From Ravibacter sp964559125 (GTDB taxonomy: Bacteria > Bacteroidota > Bacteroidia > Cytophagales > Spirosomataceae), in assembly GCA_964559125.1 (NCBI GenBank), contig CAZLGW010000012.1:79923-143922 (forward strand): 64,000 nucleotides of DNA. Direction: 5' to 3'. Positions 35,471 through 45,749 of this stretch are shown here, one piece after another. The notes under the pieces are model-generated. The model was not told the origin of the DNA. It saw only the letters and a list, made by a program, of their open reading frames with translations, and made no database searches. Made by a program: the position numbers and the translations under genes. The first letter of the stretch is position 1. Each line of letters opens with the position of its first letter.

Positions 35471-37162
35471 ATGAAACTGAGAACTATAATCGCATGCACC
35501 CTGCTGCTGGCATCGGGCAGCTGCACCGATCTTTCCGAAGAAATGTACGACCGGGTCGGATCGGGTAATTTTATCCAGAAAAAAGAAAACCTGATGCAGG
35601 TAATCGGGAGTGTATATGCCAGAGCGCATAACACCACGCTCATTTCCTGGTTCTTTCCGCAGGAGCTTACAGCAGATCAGATCCTGACGCCTACCCGCGG
35701 TATTCACGGGTATAATGCCGGGGAATACCTGCGCCTGAACCAGCACAACTGGTCGGGCCTGGACAGGGGAGCCACCATGGCCTGGACAGAAAACTACCAG
35801 CTGATCGGTTTTGCAAATCACGTACTGGCCGAATTGCCGGACATGGACTACGGAAAACTCGGGCTAACCGAAACCGATAAAAGGAGGCATATCGCCGAAA
35901 TCAGGACCTTACGCGCTTACGGGTACTGGCATCTGCTGGAAATTTACGGAGGCGTGCCGATCGTGACATCCGTGGGCGATGAAGTAAAACCCAGGAATTC
36001 GGACGAAGAAGTATATGATTTTATCGTGTCTGAGCTGAATGAGACGCTCCCGGACCTGGCAGTCAAAGAGGAGATTTCCTCTCCCACCGGCCTCTACCGG
36101 GTCACCAAAGGCTTTAACCGGTTCCTCCTTATGAGGGTTTTGTTCAACAGCGAAGCCTATGTCCGCAAACCCGGCTACGAAGAGACCCGGCAAGTAGCGG
36201 AGGAGATCATAAACGGCAATTACGGGCAGTATACGCTCGACAATACCTGGAATGGCCCCTTTACTCATAATAACAGCACATCTCCTGAACTCATTTTTGC
36301 CTTCCCGATCGAAAAGGGACAGCGCGACGAAAAAAACTGGTGGTTCGGAGGCTTTCACCATTACCAGTCACATCTTACGTTCGGTTCCTCTCATGGCGGC
36401 GCAGGTTGGAATGGCTGGGGACTGGCGCCTTCCAAAACGGCGGACGGGAAGAACCTGGATTACAAACTCGGAATGCCGTTTGCCAGATATCACGAGAAAG
36501 ATGTGCGAAAAAAATCGTGGAATTATCTTGGAAACGGCAACTGGGAAGGGATGTTCCTGCACGGGTTGCAGCTCACTTTCGATAAAAAGGACACAATCCG
36601 CGGTGTGGAAGAGTATAAAGGCCGACCGCTGGTGATTGTAGATTTTGTAGCGAGAGCGTCGGAAGGCGACCTGGCTTCGGGCAGCATGCTGAAAGGGGAA
36701 GAGAATACGGGTATCCGGCCGGTAAAAGTCTGCCCTGTTTTTCCCGATGTGGATGCTCAGTACGAGGCGCAGGCCGACCAGCCGGAAATGCGGCTGGCTG
36801 AGGCTTACCTGACGCTCGCGGAATGTGAGGCAAGGCTGGGAAACAAGGAGCGGGCAGCGGAGTTGGTTAACACGCTCATAAAACGCAACTATAAAGCAGT
36901 CGACTGGGAAAACAGCACGCTCGGGCTGTCTCTTACTGCCGGGGAGCTGGATACCGACGGATACCGGATGCTGGAAGAATGGGGAAAAGAGTTCATTATG
37001 GAAGGACGGCGCAGAACAGACCTGATCCGGTGGAAGAAATACACTACAGACCGCTGGTTCGATCATAACGAACCCTCAACGCAGTTCCGTACACGGATGC
37101 CGATCCCGCAGTTCGCGCTCAACTCTAACCCGCTGCTACAACAAAATGACGGATACAACTAA
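35471..37162 (+). CDS. SusD/RagB-family outer-membrane lipoprotein
   Basis: Surface-exposed nutrient-binding lipoprotein of 563 residues. The lipobox is LLLASGSC with Cys18. The RagB/SusD scaffold shows EIRTLRAYGYWHLLEIYGGVPIVT, a hallmark of the main SusD family, and the C-terminal FALNSNPLLQQNDGYN typical of RagB-type members. It belongs to a different subfamily from the SusD proteins at 1132 and 39486. It caps the SusC barrel encoded upstream. The Gfo/Idh/MocA gene starts 14 bases later. Confidence 0.95.
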   Translation: MKLRTIIACTLLLASGSCTDLSEEMYDRVGSGNFIQKKENLMQVIGSVYARAHNTTLISWFFPQELTADQILTPTRGIHGYNAGEYLRLNQHNWSGLDRGATMAWTENYQLIGFANHVLAELPDMDYGKLGLTETDKRRHIAEIRTLRAYGYWHLLEIYGGVPIVTSVGDEVKPRNSDEEVYDFIVSELNETLPDLAVKEEISSPTGLYRVTKGFNRFLLMRVLFNSEAYVRKPGYEETRQVAEEIINGNYGQYTLDNTWNGPFTHNNSTSPELIFAFPIEKGQRDEKNWWFGGFHHYQSHLTFGSSHGGAGWNGWGLAPSKTADGKNLDYKLGMPFARYHEKDVRKKSWNYLGNGNWEGMFLHGLQLTFDKKDTIRGVEEYKGRPLVIVDFVARASEGDLASGSMLKGEENTGIRPVKVCPVFPDVDAQYEAQADQPEMRLAEAYLTLAECEARLGNKERAAELVNTLIKRNYKAVDWENSTLGLSLTAGELDTDGYRMLEEWGKEFIMEGRRRTDLIRWKKYTTDRWFDHNEPSTQFRTRMPIPQFALNSNPLLQQNDGYN

Positions 37163-37176
37163 AACTTAACTTATAA

Positions 37177-38562
37177 ATGAATCATTACTCAAAACGACGC
37201 AATTTTCTCAAAAACCTGGGGGGAGCGGCAGTAGCGACGGCAATCGCTCCTGCCTCCTTCGGGAAATCCTCCGGTTTCAACGTACTGGAAAACAGGCAGC
37301 GGATGCCGGTATCTGCCAACGACAAGATCCGGGTCGGGCTTGTCGGAACAGGCGGAATGGGGATCGGCGACATGCAGACTGCCCTGATGGTAGAGGGAGT
37401 AGAAATAGCTGCCGCCTGCGATCTCTATGACGGCCGGCTGAAACGGGCCCGCGAATTGTGGGGAAAAGATCTTGTCGTTACCCGCGACTACCGGGAACTC
37501 CTGCAACGTAAAGACATCGATGTCATTATCAACGCTACGATAGATCACTGGCATTCCCGGATCTCCATCGATTCGCTCGCCGCCGGGAAACATGTATACA
37601 GCGAAAAGCCTATGGTCAAGCACATAGAGGAAGGTCATGCGTTGATCGCAGCACAGGAAAAATACAAGAAAGTTTTCCAGGTAGGAAGTCAGTTCGTAAG
37701 CTCGATCATCCATGCCAAAGCCAAAGAGCTTATCAAAGCCGGAGAGATCGGGGAAGTAAATTTCGCTGAAGTGCAGATAGACCGGCACAACGCCATCGGC
37801 GCCTGGCAGTATACCCTTCCGCTGGACGCCAGCGACAAAACCGTCGATTGGGAAACCTACATACAACCTGTTAAAAAGAAGCTGCCGTTTGATGCAAACC
37901 AGTTTTTCAGATGGCGGAATTACCAGGAGTTCGGGACAGGAGCTGCAGGCGATCTTTATGTGCATATGCTGTCGATGCTGCATTTTGTGCTGGATTCGAA
38001 AGGCCCGACACGCGTCATGTCAACCGGTGGGATAAGATACTGGAAAGACGGAAGGGATGTGCCCGACCTTCACCTGGGGCTGTTCGACTATCCCAAAACC
38101 TCATCGCACGGACCGTTTAACCTTTCGCTCCGGACCAACCTGGCCAGCGGAGGCGGAGAGAACTATCTCTTCAGGATCGCCGGCAGCGAAGGTGACATTT
38201 CGATTGGGTGGGACAACCTGGTGCTGCGGAGAACTCCATTCCCGAAAGCCCCCGGTTTGTCGATCGGCAGCTTTGATAGTGAAATGCAGGACCAGATCAA
38301 AAAAGATTACAGTAAAAAGTACCCTGAAAAGTTTGAGATGACGCCCCCGGCCGAGTTGGTCTTCAAGACCCCGAAGAATTACAAGGGGGATCGCTATGAG
38401 CACTTTGTCAATTTCTTTGATTCCATCCGTCATCAGAAGCCTGTCGTAGAAGATGCCGTATTCGGTTTGAGGGCCTGCGGTCCGACCGTCGCCGGAAACG
38501 TCAGCTATTACGAAAATCGGATTGTGGAATGGGATCCTGAAAAAATGGTGATAAAAGGCTGA
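37177..38562 (+). CDS. Exported Gfo/Idh/MocA-family oxidoreductase
   Basis: NAD(P)-dependent sugar oxidoreductase of 461 residues. The N-terminus is a Tat-type leader (SKRRNFLKNLGGAAVATAI), expected for export with bound cofactor. The Rossmann motif is RVGLVGTGGMGIGD, and the family EKP signature is in HVYSEKPMVKH. The C-terminal alpha/beta domain contains the long GFO-type sheet. In Bacteroidota these exported enzymes commonly oxidise glycosides at C3. The DUF1080 protein downstream would suit the cleavage step. The gene is part of the SusCD operon. Confidence 0.92.
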   Translation: MNHYSKRRNFLKNLGGAAVATAIAPASFGKSSGFNVLENRQRMPVSANDKIRVGLVGTGGMGIGDMQTALMVEGVEIAAACDLYDGRLKRARELWGKDLVVTRDYRELLQRKDIDVIINATIDHWHSRISIDSLAAGKHVYSEKPMVKHIEEGHALIAAQEKYKKVFQVGSQFVSSIIHAKAKELIKAGEIGEVNFAEVQIDRHNAIGAWQYTLPLDASDKTVDWETYIQPVKKKLPFDANQFFRWRNYQEFGTGAAGDLYVHMLSMLHFVLDSKGPTRVMSTGGIRYWKDGRDVPDLHLGLFDYPKTSSHGPFNLSLRTNLASGGGENYLFRIAGSEGDISIGWDNLVLRRTPFPKAPGLSIGSFDSEMQDQIKKDYSKKYPEKFEMTPPAELVFKTPKNYKGDRYEHFVNFFDSIRHQKPVVEDAVFGLRACGPTVAGNVSYYENRIVEWDPEKMVIKG

Positions 38563-38625
38563 AACAAGAGTATAAGGGTTCAAATATTGGGTTTTAGTAT
38601 GAGGGAATTCAACAATTTTTCGCAA

Positions 38626-39363
38626 ATGAATTGGATTAAAACAACACTATTATGGCAGGCTTTCCTGTGGCAGGCATTCCTGCCGGCGTTTGCAACGACA
38701 GGTCTTGCCATAGAGAAAAAAGACCGGCCCGGCCCGAATAATGTACTGACAAAAAAGGAAATCCGGCAAGGATGGGTGCTGCTGTTTGACGGGAAAACCA
38801 CAAACGGCTGGCACAACTACCTTAAAGAGGGGGTCAGCGGGTGGAAAGCAGTTAATGGCGAACTTATGACAGAAGGGAAAAACGGCGATATCGTGACCGA
38901 TACCGACGTAGCCAATTTCGAGCTGAGCGTCGACTGGAAGATCAGGGAGAAAGGAAACAGCGGGATATTCTATTATATAGTGGAAGATCCGCAAAATAAG
39001 CGCATGTACGAGTCGGGGCCTGAATTCCAGATCATCGACAACGAAAATTACCCTCAGAAGCTGGCCCCCAACCAGGTTACAGGCTCAGCTTCGGATGTAC
39101 TGCCGCCGTCGGGCGATTTTACAAAGCCCATCGGTGAATGGAACGTGACGCGTATCATCGTAAAAAACGGGAAAGCGGAACACTGGCTCAACGGAACGAA
39201 AATTCTTTCCTACGACCTGGATTCCGAAGCATGGAAGGACGCGGTAAAGAACAGCAAGTTTGCTGCACTTAATTACGCAAAAACCAGGAAGGGGAAGATC
39301 GGGCTACAGGATCACGGCGATTTCGTAGCCTATAGGAACATCAAGCTAAGGAGGCTCGACTGA
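38626..39363 (+). CDS. Exported DUF1080 protein (3-keto-disaccharide hydrolase-like)
   Basis: Secreted protein of about 245 residues with a jelly-roll, concanavalin-like DUF1080 domain. The motif GWVLLFDGKTTNGWHNY opens the domain; NFELSVDWKIREKGNSGIFY and GPEFQIIDNE carry the conserved acidic and aromatic positions, and GKIGLQDHGDFVAYRNIKLRRL closes it. Members of this family have been reported to hydrolyse 3-keto-glycosides. I start at ATG 38626, which gives the best signal peptide; ATG 38599 is also possible. It ends the plus-strand SusCD operon. Confidence 0.9.
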   Translation: MNWIKTTLLWQAFLWQAFLPAFATTGLAIEKKDRPGPNNVLTKKEIRQGWVLLFDGKTTNGWHNYLKEGVSGWKAVNGELMTEGKNGDIVTDTDVANFELSVDWKIREKGNSGIFYYIVEDPQNKRMYESGPEFQIIDNENYPQKLAPNQVTGSASDVLPPSGDFTKPIGEWNVTRIIVKNGKAEHWLNGTKILSYDLDSEAWKDAVKNSKFAALNYAKTRKGKIGLQDHGDFVAYRNIKLRRLD

Positions 39364-39423
39364 CGGAGTACCTGCTTCGGCTCATTCCGGACAAATTATG
39401 ATCTCCCCACCGGCACAAACGCA

Positions 39424-39458
39424 GCAGGCCGTCACGGATTGATTTTGTGACGACCTGC
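39424..39458. terminator. Bidirectional terminator between the two convergent SusCD loci
   Basis: GCAGGCCGTCAC (39424-39435) pairs with GTGACGACCTGC (39447-39458), with one mismatch and an 11-base loop. It lies between the ends of the DUF1080 and SusD genes. Confidence 0.75.
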
Positions 39459-39485
39459 TAATTAAAACTTAAATAGGAAGAATCG

Positions 39486-40991
39486 CTATTTCTTATCCCA
39501 CCAAACCTTGCTCAGGTAGGTGTCTCCGTTTGACATTCTTGCCGCAGCCGCATTATATTCCTCGGGATTACGGAAACGCTCACTTCCCGAATAAACGGCC
39601 CTCCTCGGAATAGTCCCGTTAGTTACGCCCGGGTTAGGCCCCGGCACCAGCCTGGGATACCCCGTCCGCCGCCACTCCGCATAGGCTTCATAATGACGCA
39701 TAAACAGGCTGATCCATTTCTGGTTCATGATCGATTCCAGCTTTTCTTCATCAGTTCCTGTAAGCGAGCCCTCTGTTTCAAGGTAAGTAGCGATAGCTGC
39801 ATCAGGAATACTATAAGGCTCAACTTTCATAGCTGCGGTAATCCCGTCCTGGTAAAACTTCTCCGCCTGGGCAGGGGTAAGTCCGGCCCATCCGAGTAGC
39901 GCAGCTTCCGCCTTGTAAAAACACAGATCGGAATATGTCATGAACAGGTAAGGAAAGGTATATTTCCTGTCGTTGTAAATCGAGATCGTACCGTAGGAAT
40001 AATCATCCCGGTTGATAATTACATTTTGTCCGAGCGCTACACCCAGCCCCTTGTAAACCGGTTTGCCTTCCTTTTTCGAATTTTCAGTCGGTTCGGCAAT
40101 TTTAGGAAGCCTCGGGTCCTTTTTTTCCAGGAGCATATCGATGAAAGGCGCTCCAAGCTGGTTCAGCTCCTTGCTCCCGTTGTAACCGCCAACAGTAGGA
40201 TGGTACCCGAGAGCAAAGCCGTCCTGCGGATTCGTAGGCATCGCCGCATTGTCTGCATTGCTTTCGAATATAGGACCGGCCAGCGCTTCCTCGACAGTCT
40301 TCTTCGACAATGCCGGATCTACGTAACGTAATCTGAAACCCAGCCTGAGTTTCAGCATATTCCCGAACTTTCTCCAGGCGTTGACATTCCCTTTGTATAC
40401 CAGGTCTGCATTACCATACGACAGGTCAGCACTGCTGAGCCTGCTCATGGCGAGGTCCAGCTCCGACAGCAGGGATTTATAAATCTCCTCCTGCGTATCG
40501 TATTTGGGTGTCAGTACAAGTTCGGATTCCGGTAGCCCGGCCTCTGAATACGGGATATCTCCCCAGAAATCGGTCATCCTTTGCCAGATATAGAGCTCAT
40601 TGATCTTGGCAATAGCCAGCTTGGTCTTCCCCGCCTGAGTTTCTTCCTGTCCTGCCAGCAGGCGGTTCCTTATCTGGGCCAGGTTATGAATATACCCGTA
40701 GTGTGCAGCCCAGTTCCGGGTTTCGTAGATATCGCGGTCTTCCAGGTATTGGGACGGGGCAGAAAGGTTTCCACTCGCCCACTGCTGTATCCACGATCCT
40801 ACCTGCCACCAGTTGGCCCCTTCGGTCAGCAGTCCACCGAGCTGCACATTCGAAAGAATATATTCCGGCGGAACGGTCGCCGGCTGAGTAGGCGATATGT
40901 TCAGTTCCTCGAAACCGCTTGTACAAGCTGATAAAGCGGCTACGACTCCAAGAACTGCAAATCTTCTGCGTATGGATTGAAATGTTTTCAT
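39486..40991 (-). CDS. SusD/RagB-family outer-membrane lipoprotein (SusD-like_2 type)
   Basis: Lipoprotein of 501 residues with the signal MKTFQSIRRRFAVLGVVAAL and lipobox Cys23. RMTDFWGDIPYSEAG, PKYDTQEEIYKSLLSELD and the ending KVWWDKK mark it as SusD-like_2, and the same motifs make it a paralog of the SusD at 1132-2718. It is the last gene of the minus-strand sigma-FecR-SusC-SusD operon, 49 bases after the SusC stop. Confidence 0.94.
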   Translation of the reverse strand: MKTFQSIRRRFAVLGVVAALSACTSGFEELNISPTQPATVPPEYILSNVQLGGLLTEGANWWQVGSWIQQWASGNLSAPSQYLEDRDIYETRNWAAHYGYIHNLAQIRNRLLAGQEETQAGKTKLAIAKINELYIWQRMTDFWGDIPYSEAGLPESELVLTPKYDTQEEIYKSLLSELDLAMSRLSSADLSYGNADLVYKGNVNAWRKFGNMLKLRLGFRLRYVDPALSKKTVEEALAGPIFESNADNAAMPTNPQDGFALGYHPTVGGYNGSKELNQLGAPFIDMLLEKKDPRLPKIAEPTENSKKEGKPVYKGLGVALGQNVIINRDDYSYGTISIYNDRKYTFPYLFMTYSDLCFYKAEAALLGWAGLTPAQAEKFYQDGITAAMKVEPYSIPDAAIATYLETEGSLTGTDEEKLESIMNQKWISLFMRHYEAYAEWRRTGYPRLVPGPNPGVTNGTIPRRAVYSGSERFRNPEEYNAAAARMSNGDTYLSKVWWDKK

Positions 40992-41040
40992 TAGCTATGA
41001 AATTACTTTAACTGCCGGCCTGCGGCATTGATATTCTCTT

Positions 41041-44000
41041 TTAAAACCTGACATTAACATCGAATCCGAATGTTTTCATCATCGGAAGCGAATGGCCCTC
41101 CATGCCGAGTGTCCCGCTGTTTACATTCACAGAGGCATTTTCCGGCGAAAAGCCGTCGGTGTGCCGCTCCAGGTAGCCCAGGTTTCTGCCGTACATGGCC
41201 AGTGAAGCTCCTGAAAAGACCTTTGTATTGGCAAACCATTTTGCCGGAAGCTGGTATGCAAGCCGTACTTCACGAATAGCTATGTAGCTGGCGTCGTAAA
41301 TGAACTCTTCCGCTACCGCAAAGCCTTTATCTGCCGCAACCCGGTTCCAGAACGCCTGTGCCGTTGTCGTCACGTCGTTTTTCTCTCCGGTGCTTACCCA
41401 GGTTCCGTCTGCCTGCCTGACAGCCTTCACACCATCCACGATCAAGCCGCCCTCCCGGCCCTCAAGGGTCCGTTTCGAAGTACCGTAAGCGGCTTCCTGC
41501 ACACGTCCCTGCGAGAAAATGATCCCGCCCTTGCGCATGTCTATCAGCGTGCTGAGCGATAGGCCTTTATAGAAAAAGTTGTTGGCAAAACCTCCGGTCC
41601 ATTTGGGGTTTGCATTCCCGATCTCGAGTGTGGAGACGGATCTTACCACCGGCAGGCCCTCACTGTCGATCAGCCTGTTGCCCTGGGCATCCTTGGTATA
41701 GGCATAGTCGGCCGCGCTCAGCACACCATAGGGTTTTCCGGGTTCCGCCGTTATACGGATATTCCTGTCCGACCCTACCAGGAATTCATCAACACCGTCG
41801 ATAAGCTCCAGTACTTTGTTCCGGTTAGCTGCAAAATTGAAGCTTGATTCCCATTTGAAGCCGTTGCTGAGCTCAATCGGGGTACCCGAAATGAGAAGCT
41901 CAACTCCCCTGTTCTGGATACGGCCCGAATTGGTCAGCTTCGTACTGTAGCCGGTCGACTGCGATATCGTAATGGGCAGGATCTGGTTGCTGGTAATCGA
42001 ATGATAGTAGGTAAAATCTACCAGAAGACGGTTTTTCAGAAACCTCAGCTCAGTACCGATCTCATACGATGTTTTCAATTCGTTTTTGAGGTTCGGGTCG
42101 GTAATTACATCAGTGTAGCTGGCAAGCGGCTGATTTTGAAATGTATTGGAGTTCAGCCCGAAATAACCTACCGTATTGTAAGGATCGCCAGACCGGCCCG
42201 CCTGTGCCCAGGAACCGCGGATTTTGGCGTAGTCGAGGAACGAGCTCTGGATGTTCAGCGCATCGGTCAGGATAACGCTACCTCCTATCGAAGGATAGAA
42301 AAACGAGTTATTCTGAACCGGCAATGTCGAAGACCAGTCGTTCCTGGCCGTTACATCCAGGAACCAGATATTCTTATACCCGAAATTTGCCGCCCCGTAT
42401 ACCGAGTTGATATCATATTCGGATACTCCGAGGCTGGGTGTATTCAAAAGCGTCCGGCCAATCGCATACAAACCCGGAATGGACAGCTGCGTCCCGGTAT
42501 TACCGGTAAGGCGGTAGCGGTTCTTCTGATGGTTGGCACCTATATTCACAAAATAGGAGAATTCCCCGATATCGCGCGAAGCCGTCAGCAGGACATCGGC
42601 GTTTTCCACCTTGTTGTAGACATTATTCTCAAAAACGCGGCCGGTTTGCTGTATCCGGGTGCCGACCGCATCCCAGCCATATTGCCGCTCGTAGTAAAAG
42701 TCGGTTCCATACCGTCCCTGCACCGTAATTCCCTTGGCCAGTTCGTAGCTGAGCTTGGCATAAGCGATCAGCCGGTCTCTCTGGTCTTCATTCCGGCTGT
42801 TATTGATTGTCCAGAAAGGATTGGAAGTCACCGAATTACTTTCAAATATCTTTTCGCCGCCCACGAAAAATGCAGCCCCGCCGATATCCCTTGTGTTGGC
42901 GATATCTTTCGCCGTGTATTCGTACCTCCTCAGGCCATCCATACTAAGGCTCCTGGGCACATAAAGAAAGCGGTAAACCGGATTCTGCCCGTCGTCACCG
43001 AGATGCGGCCGGTTTACCACATCCTGCCTGATATAATTAGCCTTTACATCGAAGTTCAGCCCTTTCGCTATATCTGTTGATATCTTCACCGTCGCCGAAT
43101 TCCTTTTCAGGGTGTTGGTAGGCTGGAAACCGTCATTTTTAAGGTTGGTAAAAGAAGCATAATAAGTTGTCTTATCACCGCCTCCGTCTACGCTGACGGT
43201 ATTCATGAACATTTTTTCGGGCTGGAAAAATGCTCCGTAAGGATTCTCAATCGGAGAATACCGCGTAGTATCACCCCACATATCTTCTACGAGCTGTCCA
43301 TCCATCTTCGGTCCCCAGCTTCCCCGACTTGTAGGGTTCCGGCCTCCGCTGAGCTTAGGAATCCCGCCGCTCAGGGAAGGATCATAGGCTACCACACTTC
43401 CGTCGGCTTTCCTGTAAAATGTAAATCTCCCGTTAAAACCCTGCCCGTACTCATTCTGATAGTCGGGCTCAACCAACGCCTTACCTACAGAAAAGCTGCC
43501 GTTGTAGCTGATATTAGGTTTGCGGTTGCGGGTACCCGACTTGGTAGTAATGATGATTACCCCGTTTGCCCCTAACTGGCCGTAGAGAGCTGCGCCGTTA
43601 GGCCCCTTCAGCACGGTCACCGACTCTATATCATTAGGGTTGATATTGGAGATTCCGTCACCTCCGTCCACCCCGGTTCCAAATGTCTGTGAACCAAGGC
43701 TTCTCCTGTTGGAATTATCGATAGGCACCCCGTCGATGACATACAGCGGCTGTGAATTCCCGGACAATGAGGAGTTCCCGCGTATAACCACTCTCGAAGC
43801 ACCCGACATGCCCGCCGCCGAAGTAGTTACCTGGACCCCCGCCACCTTGGCCGAAAGCGCGGTTCCGAGATTAGTCTCCTTAGAGTTTGCAAAATCGGAG
43901 CCTTTCAGTTCTCCTGTTGCGAAAGTCAGCGCTTTCTTGTCTCTTTTGATACCAAGAGCGGTGACCACCACCTCATTGAGATTCCGGGTATCGGTTGCCA

Positions 44001-44643
44001 GCTCTACGTCAATTTCCTGCCTGTTGCCGATCTCAATCTCCTGGGTAACATAGCCCACATAAGAAAAAACCAGCACTCCCGCAGCCTGGGGCACGGTCAG
44101 CTCATAGTTGCCCGAAATATCGGTAGAAGTACCTGTCGTCGTTCCCTGCAGCACCACATTCACGCCCGGAAGCCCCTCTCCCGTTTCTTTGTCGGTAACT
44201 TTACCTTTGATCAGTTCGGCAATCACATTCACGGGCTCGTAATAGACCGCCTGGGGTGTCACCGACATCGATTCCGGTGCCTTTTTCAGCAGGATCTGCT
44301 TCTCACCCACCACTTCATAGGTGACTTTCAACGGGTCCACAATCTGCGTAACGATATCGGAAATGCGCTCGTTCTCTACTTTCAGCGTTACCCTCCTTCC
44401 GGCCTCTATCTGGCTGGGCATATAGGAAAACTTAACCCCGGCTGCTTTTTCCAGCTTGATCAGCGCCTCACGTATCTGCTGGTTCCGTACTTCAAGACTG
44501 ACTTTCTTTTCAAGGATACTTTGCTTCATAGTAGCCGAGTTCCCTCCGAGTACCGGAAAGAACAGGAGAAATAAAATCGGAATGGTCGTCCTCCTTCTCA
44601 AGCAGGCCAGCATTCCCGGTCTGGATCGTCTCATTTTTTTCAT
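41041..44643 (-). CDS. SusC/RagA TonB-dependent transducer with STN domain
   Basis: Outer-membrane receptor of 1200 residues. A signal peptide is followed by an STN domain (REALIKLEKAAGVKFSYMPSQIE), a carboxypeptidase-like domain (LPGVNVVLQGTTTGTSTDISGNYEL), a TonB box near LNEVVVTALG, and the plug with VTVLKGPNGAALYGQLGANGVIIITTKSG, the SusC signature. The barrel includes SYTKLTNSGRIQNRGVELLI-like strands shared with the partial SusC at the left edge. It ends FGFDVNVRF. The STN domain couples it to the FecR just upstream. Confidence 0.95.
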   Translation of the reverse strand: MKKMRRSRPGMLACLRRRTTIPILFLLFFPVLGGNSATMKQSILEKKVSLEVRNQQIREALIKLEKAAGVKFSYMPSQIEAGRRVTLKVENERISDIVTQIVDPLKVTYEVVGEKQILLKKAPESMSVTPQAVYYEPVNVIAELIKGKVTDKETGEGLPGVNVVLQGTTTGTSTDISGNYELTVPQAAGVLVFSYVGYVTQEIEIGNRQEIDVELATDTRNLNEVVVTALGIKRDKKALTFATGELKGSDFANSKETNLGTALSAKVAGVQVTTSAAGMSGASRVVIRGNSSLSGNSQPLYVIDGVPIDNSNRRSLGSQTFGTGVDGGDGISNINPNDIESVTVLKGPNGAALYGQLGANGVIIITTKSGTRNRKPNISYNGSFSVGKALVEPDYQNEYGQGFNGRFTFYRKADGSVVAYDPSLSGGIPKLSGGRNPTSRGSWGPKMDGQLVEDMWGDTTRYSPIENPYGAFFQPEKMFMNTVSVDGGGDKTTYYASFTNLKNDGFQPTNTLKRNSATVKISTDIAKGLNFDVKANYIRQDVVNRPHLGDDGQNPVYRFLYVPRSLSMDGLRRYEYTAKDIANTRDIGGAAFFVGGEKIFESNSVTSNPFWTINNSRNEDQRDRLIAYAKLSYELAKGITVQGRYGTDFYYERQYGWDAVGTRIQQTGRVFENNVYNKVENADVLLTASRDIGEFSYFVNIGANHQKNRYRLTGNTGTQLSIPGLYAIGRTLLNTPSLGVSEYDINSVYGAANFGYKNIWFLDVTARNDWSSTLPVQNNSFFYPSIGGSVILTDALNIQSSFLDYAKIRGSWAQAGRSGDPYNTVGYFGLNSNTFQNQPLASYTDVITDPNLKNELKTSYEIGTELRFLKNRLLVDFTYYHSITSNQILPITISQSTGYSTKLTNSGRIQNRGVELLISGTPIELSNGFKWESSFNFAANRNKVLELIDGVDEFLVGSDRNIRITAEPGKPYGVLSAADYAYTKDAQGNRLIDSEGLPVVRSVSTLEIGNANPKWTGGFANNFFYKGLSLSTLIDMRKGGIIFSQGRVQEAAYGTSKRTLEGREGGLIVDGVKAVRQADGTWVSTGEKNDVTTTAQAFWNRVAADKGFAVAEEFIYDASYIAIREVRLAYQLPAKWFANTKVFSGASLAMYGRNLGYLERHTDGFSPENASVNVNSGTLGMEGHSLPMMKTFGFDVNVRF

Positions 44644-44699
44644 ATTAACTAATTGGTATTGATTTATGAGTGGCTAAATTTTACAATCGGTATGCCTTA

Positions 44700-45749
44700 T
44701 CAGCACCCCTTCCCCTCCAGGGAAATCACGTTGCCCGAAACGGTATATTCCATATCGAGAAGCCCGCTGATGATCAACAGCATTTCATCGAGCGTTTCAT
44801 CCTCGATGGACGTAGTAAGCGTGCAGAAAGCGAAGCGTTCTCTATCAAATTCAAACCTGACATGGTAAATAGACTGAACCGCCTCCAGTATCGCCGGCAG
44901 GGGTGCATTTTCAAAAATCAGTCCAGCAGGCCGCTCGCTGGGGATAAGCTCCCCGGGATCTGCTATATCTGAGCGAACCATTTTACCGGCTGCCGCAGAA
45001 TACGACACCTGCTGCTGCGGCAGGAGCACAACGGATTCGTCCCTGAACACTTTGAAAGGCTGACCGCCAGCTTTATAAACCGAAACCTTTCCTTTTGTAA
45101 CAGACACTTCAACCTCCATATTCCTGTCGGATGCCTTCACAAGAAAGCTGGTACCAAGCACTTTGGTAATAACGTCATTTGTATATACGTAAAAAGGCTT
45201 TTCCTTGTTTTCCGCAACCTCAAAATAGGCCTGGCCCTGAAGAAAAACTTCGCGCCGGTCGGTATCGAACCCGTACCTGTATTTTAATACCCCACCATCC
45301 AGCAGCGTAACCCGGCTCCCGTCCGAGAGGACAATCAGCTTGGAACCTGCCTCAGGAGCCGTTTCGACACGGAACTCCTCTTCACCGGAAATTACTTTTT
45401 CAGCTACTGTTTCCTTCAAGGTGCCCCGTTCATAGAAGAGCAGCCCGAAAGCAACCAAAAGCGCCGATATTCCTGCAGCCGCCAGAAACGGCCGGAACCT
45501 CCGCAGGTAGCCCGACGGGTCATTACGCGATGCAGGCAGAAAGGAATACTCTCTCAACTCCGGCTTACGCTCCAGGAGGTCCTCCCAGTTCTTTTCTGTC
45601 AGCGCCCCGGCCTCATCCCCGTCTTCCACCGGTAAGTGCGTGTCAAACTGAAGGCTTTCATACCAGCTATCGAGCAGCCGCTTTTCTTCATCAGAACAGG
45701 CGCCCTCACGGTATTTTCTTAAAAGTTCACGATAATAGTCTAAATCCAT
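44700..45749 (-). CDS. FecR-family anti-sigma factor
   Basis: Anti-sigma membrane protein of 349 residues from ATG 45749 (MDLDYYRELLRKYREGACS); the frame is open 12 codons further upstream without support. One transmembrane segment lies at about residues 83-103. The periplasmic FecR domain has VLSDGSRVTLLDGGVLKY, VFLQGQAYFEV and KVLGTSFLVKA, and a C-terminal DUF4974-like domain follows (FENAPLPAILEAVQSIYHVRFEFD). The last residues are GKGC, similar to the KKGCQ end of the other FecR in the window. The gap to its sigma gene is 258 bases, much longer than in the plus-strand locus. Confidence 0.9.
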   Translation of the reverse strand: MDLDYYRELLRKYREGACSDEEKRLLDSWYESLQFDTHLPVEDGDEAGALTEKNWEDLLERKPELREYSFLPASRNDPSGYLRRFRPFLAAAGISALLVAFGLLFYERGTLKETVAEKVISGEEEFRVETAPEAGSKLIVLSDGSRVTLLDGGVLKYRYGFDTDRREVFLQGQAYFEVAENKEKPFYVYTNDVITKVLGTSFLVKASDRNMEVEVSVTKGKVSVYKAGGQPFKVFRDESVVLLPQQQVSYSAAAGKMVRSDIADPGELIPSERPAGLIFENAPLPAILEAVQSIYHVRFEFDRERFAFCTLTTSIEDETLDEMLLIISGLLDMEYTVSGNVISLEGKGC

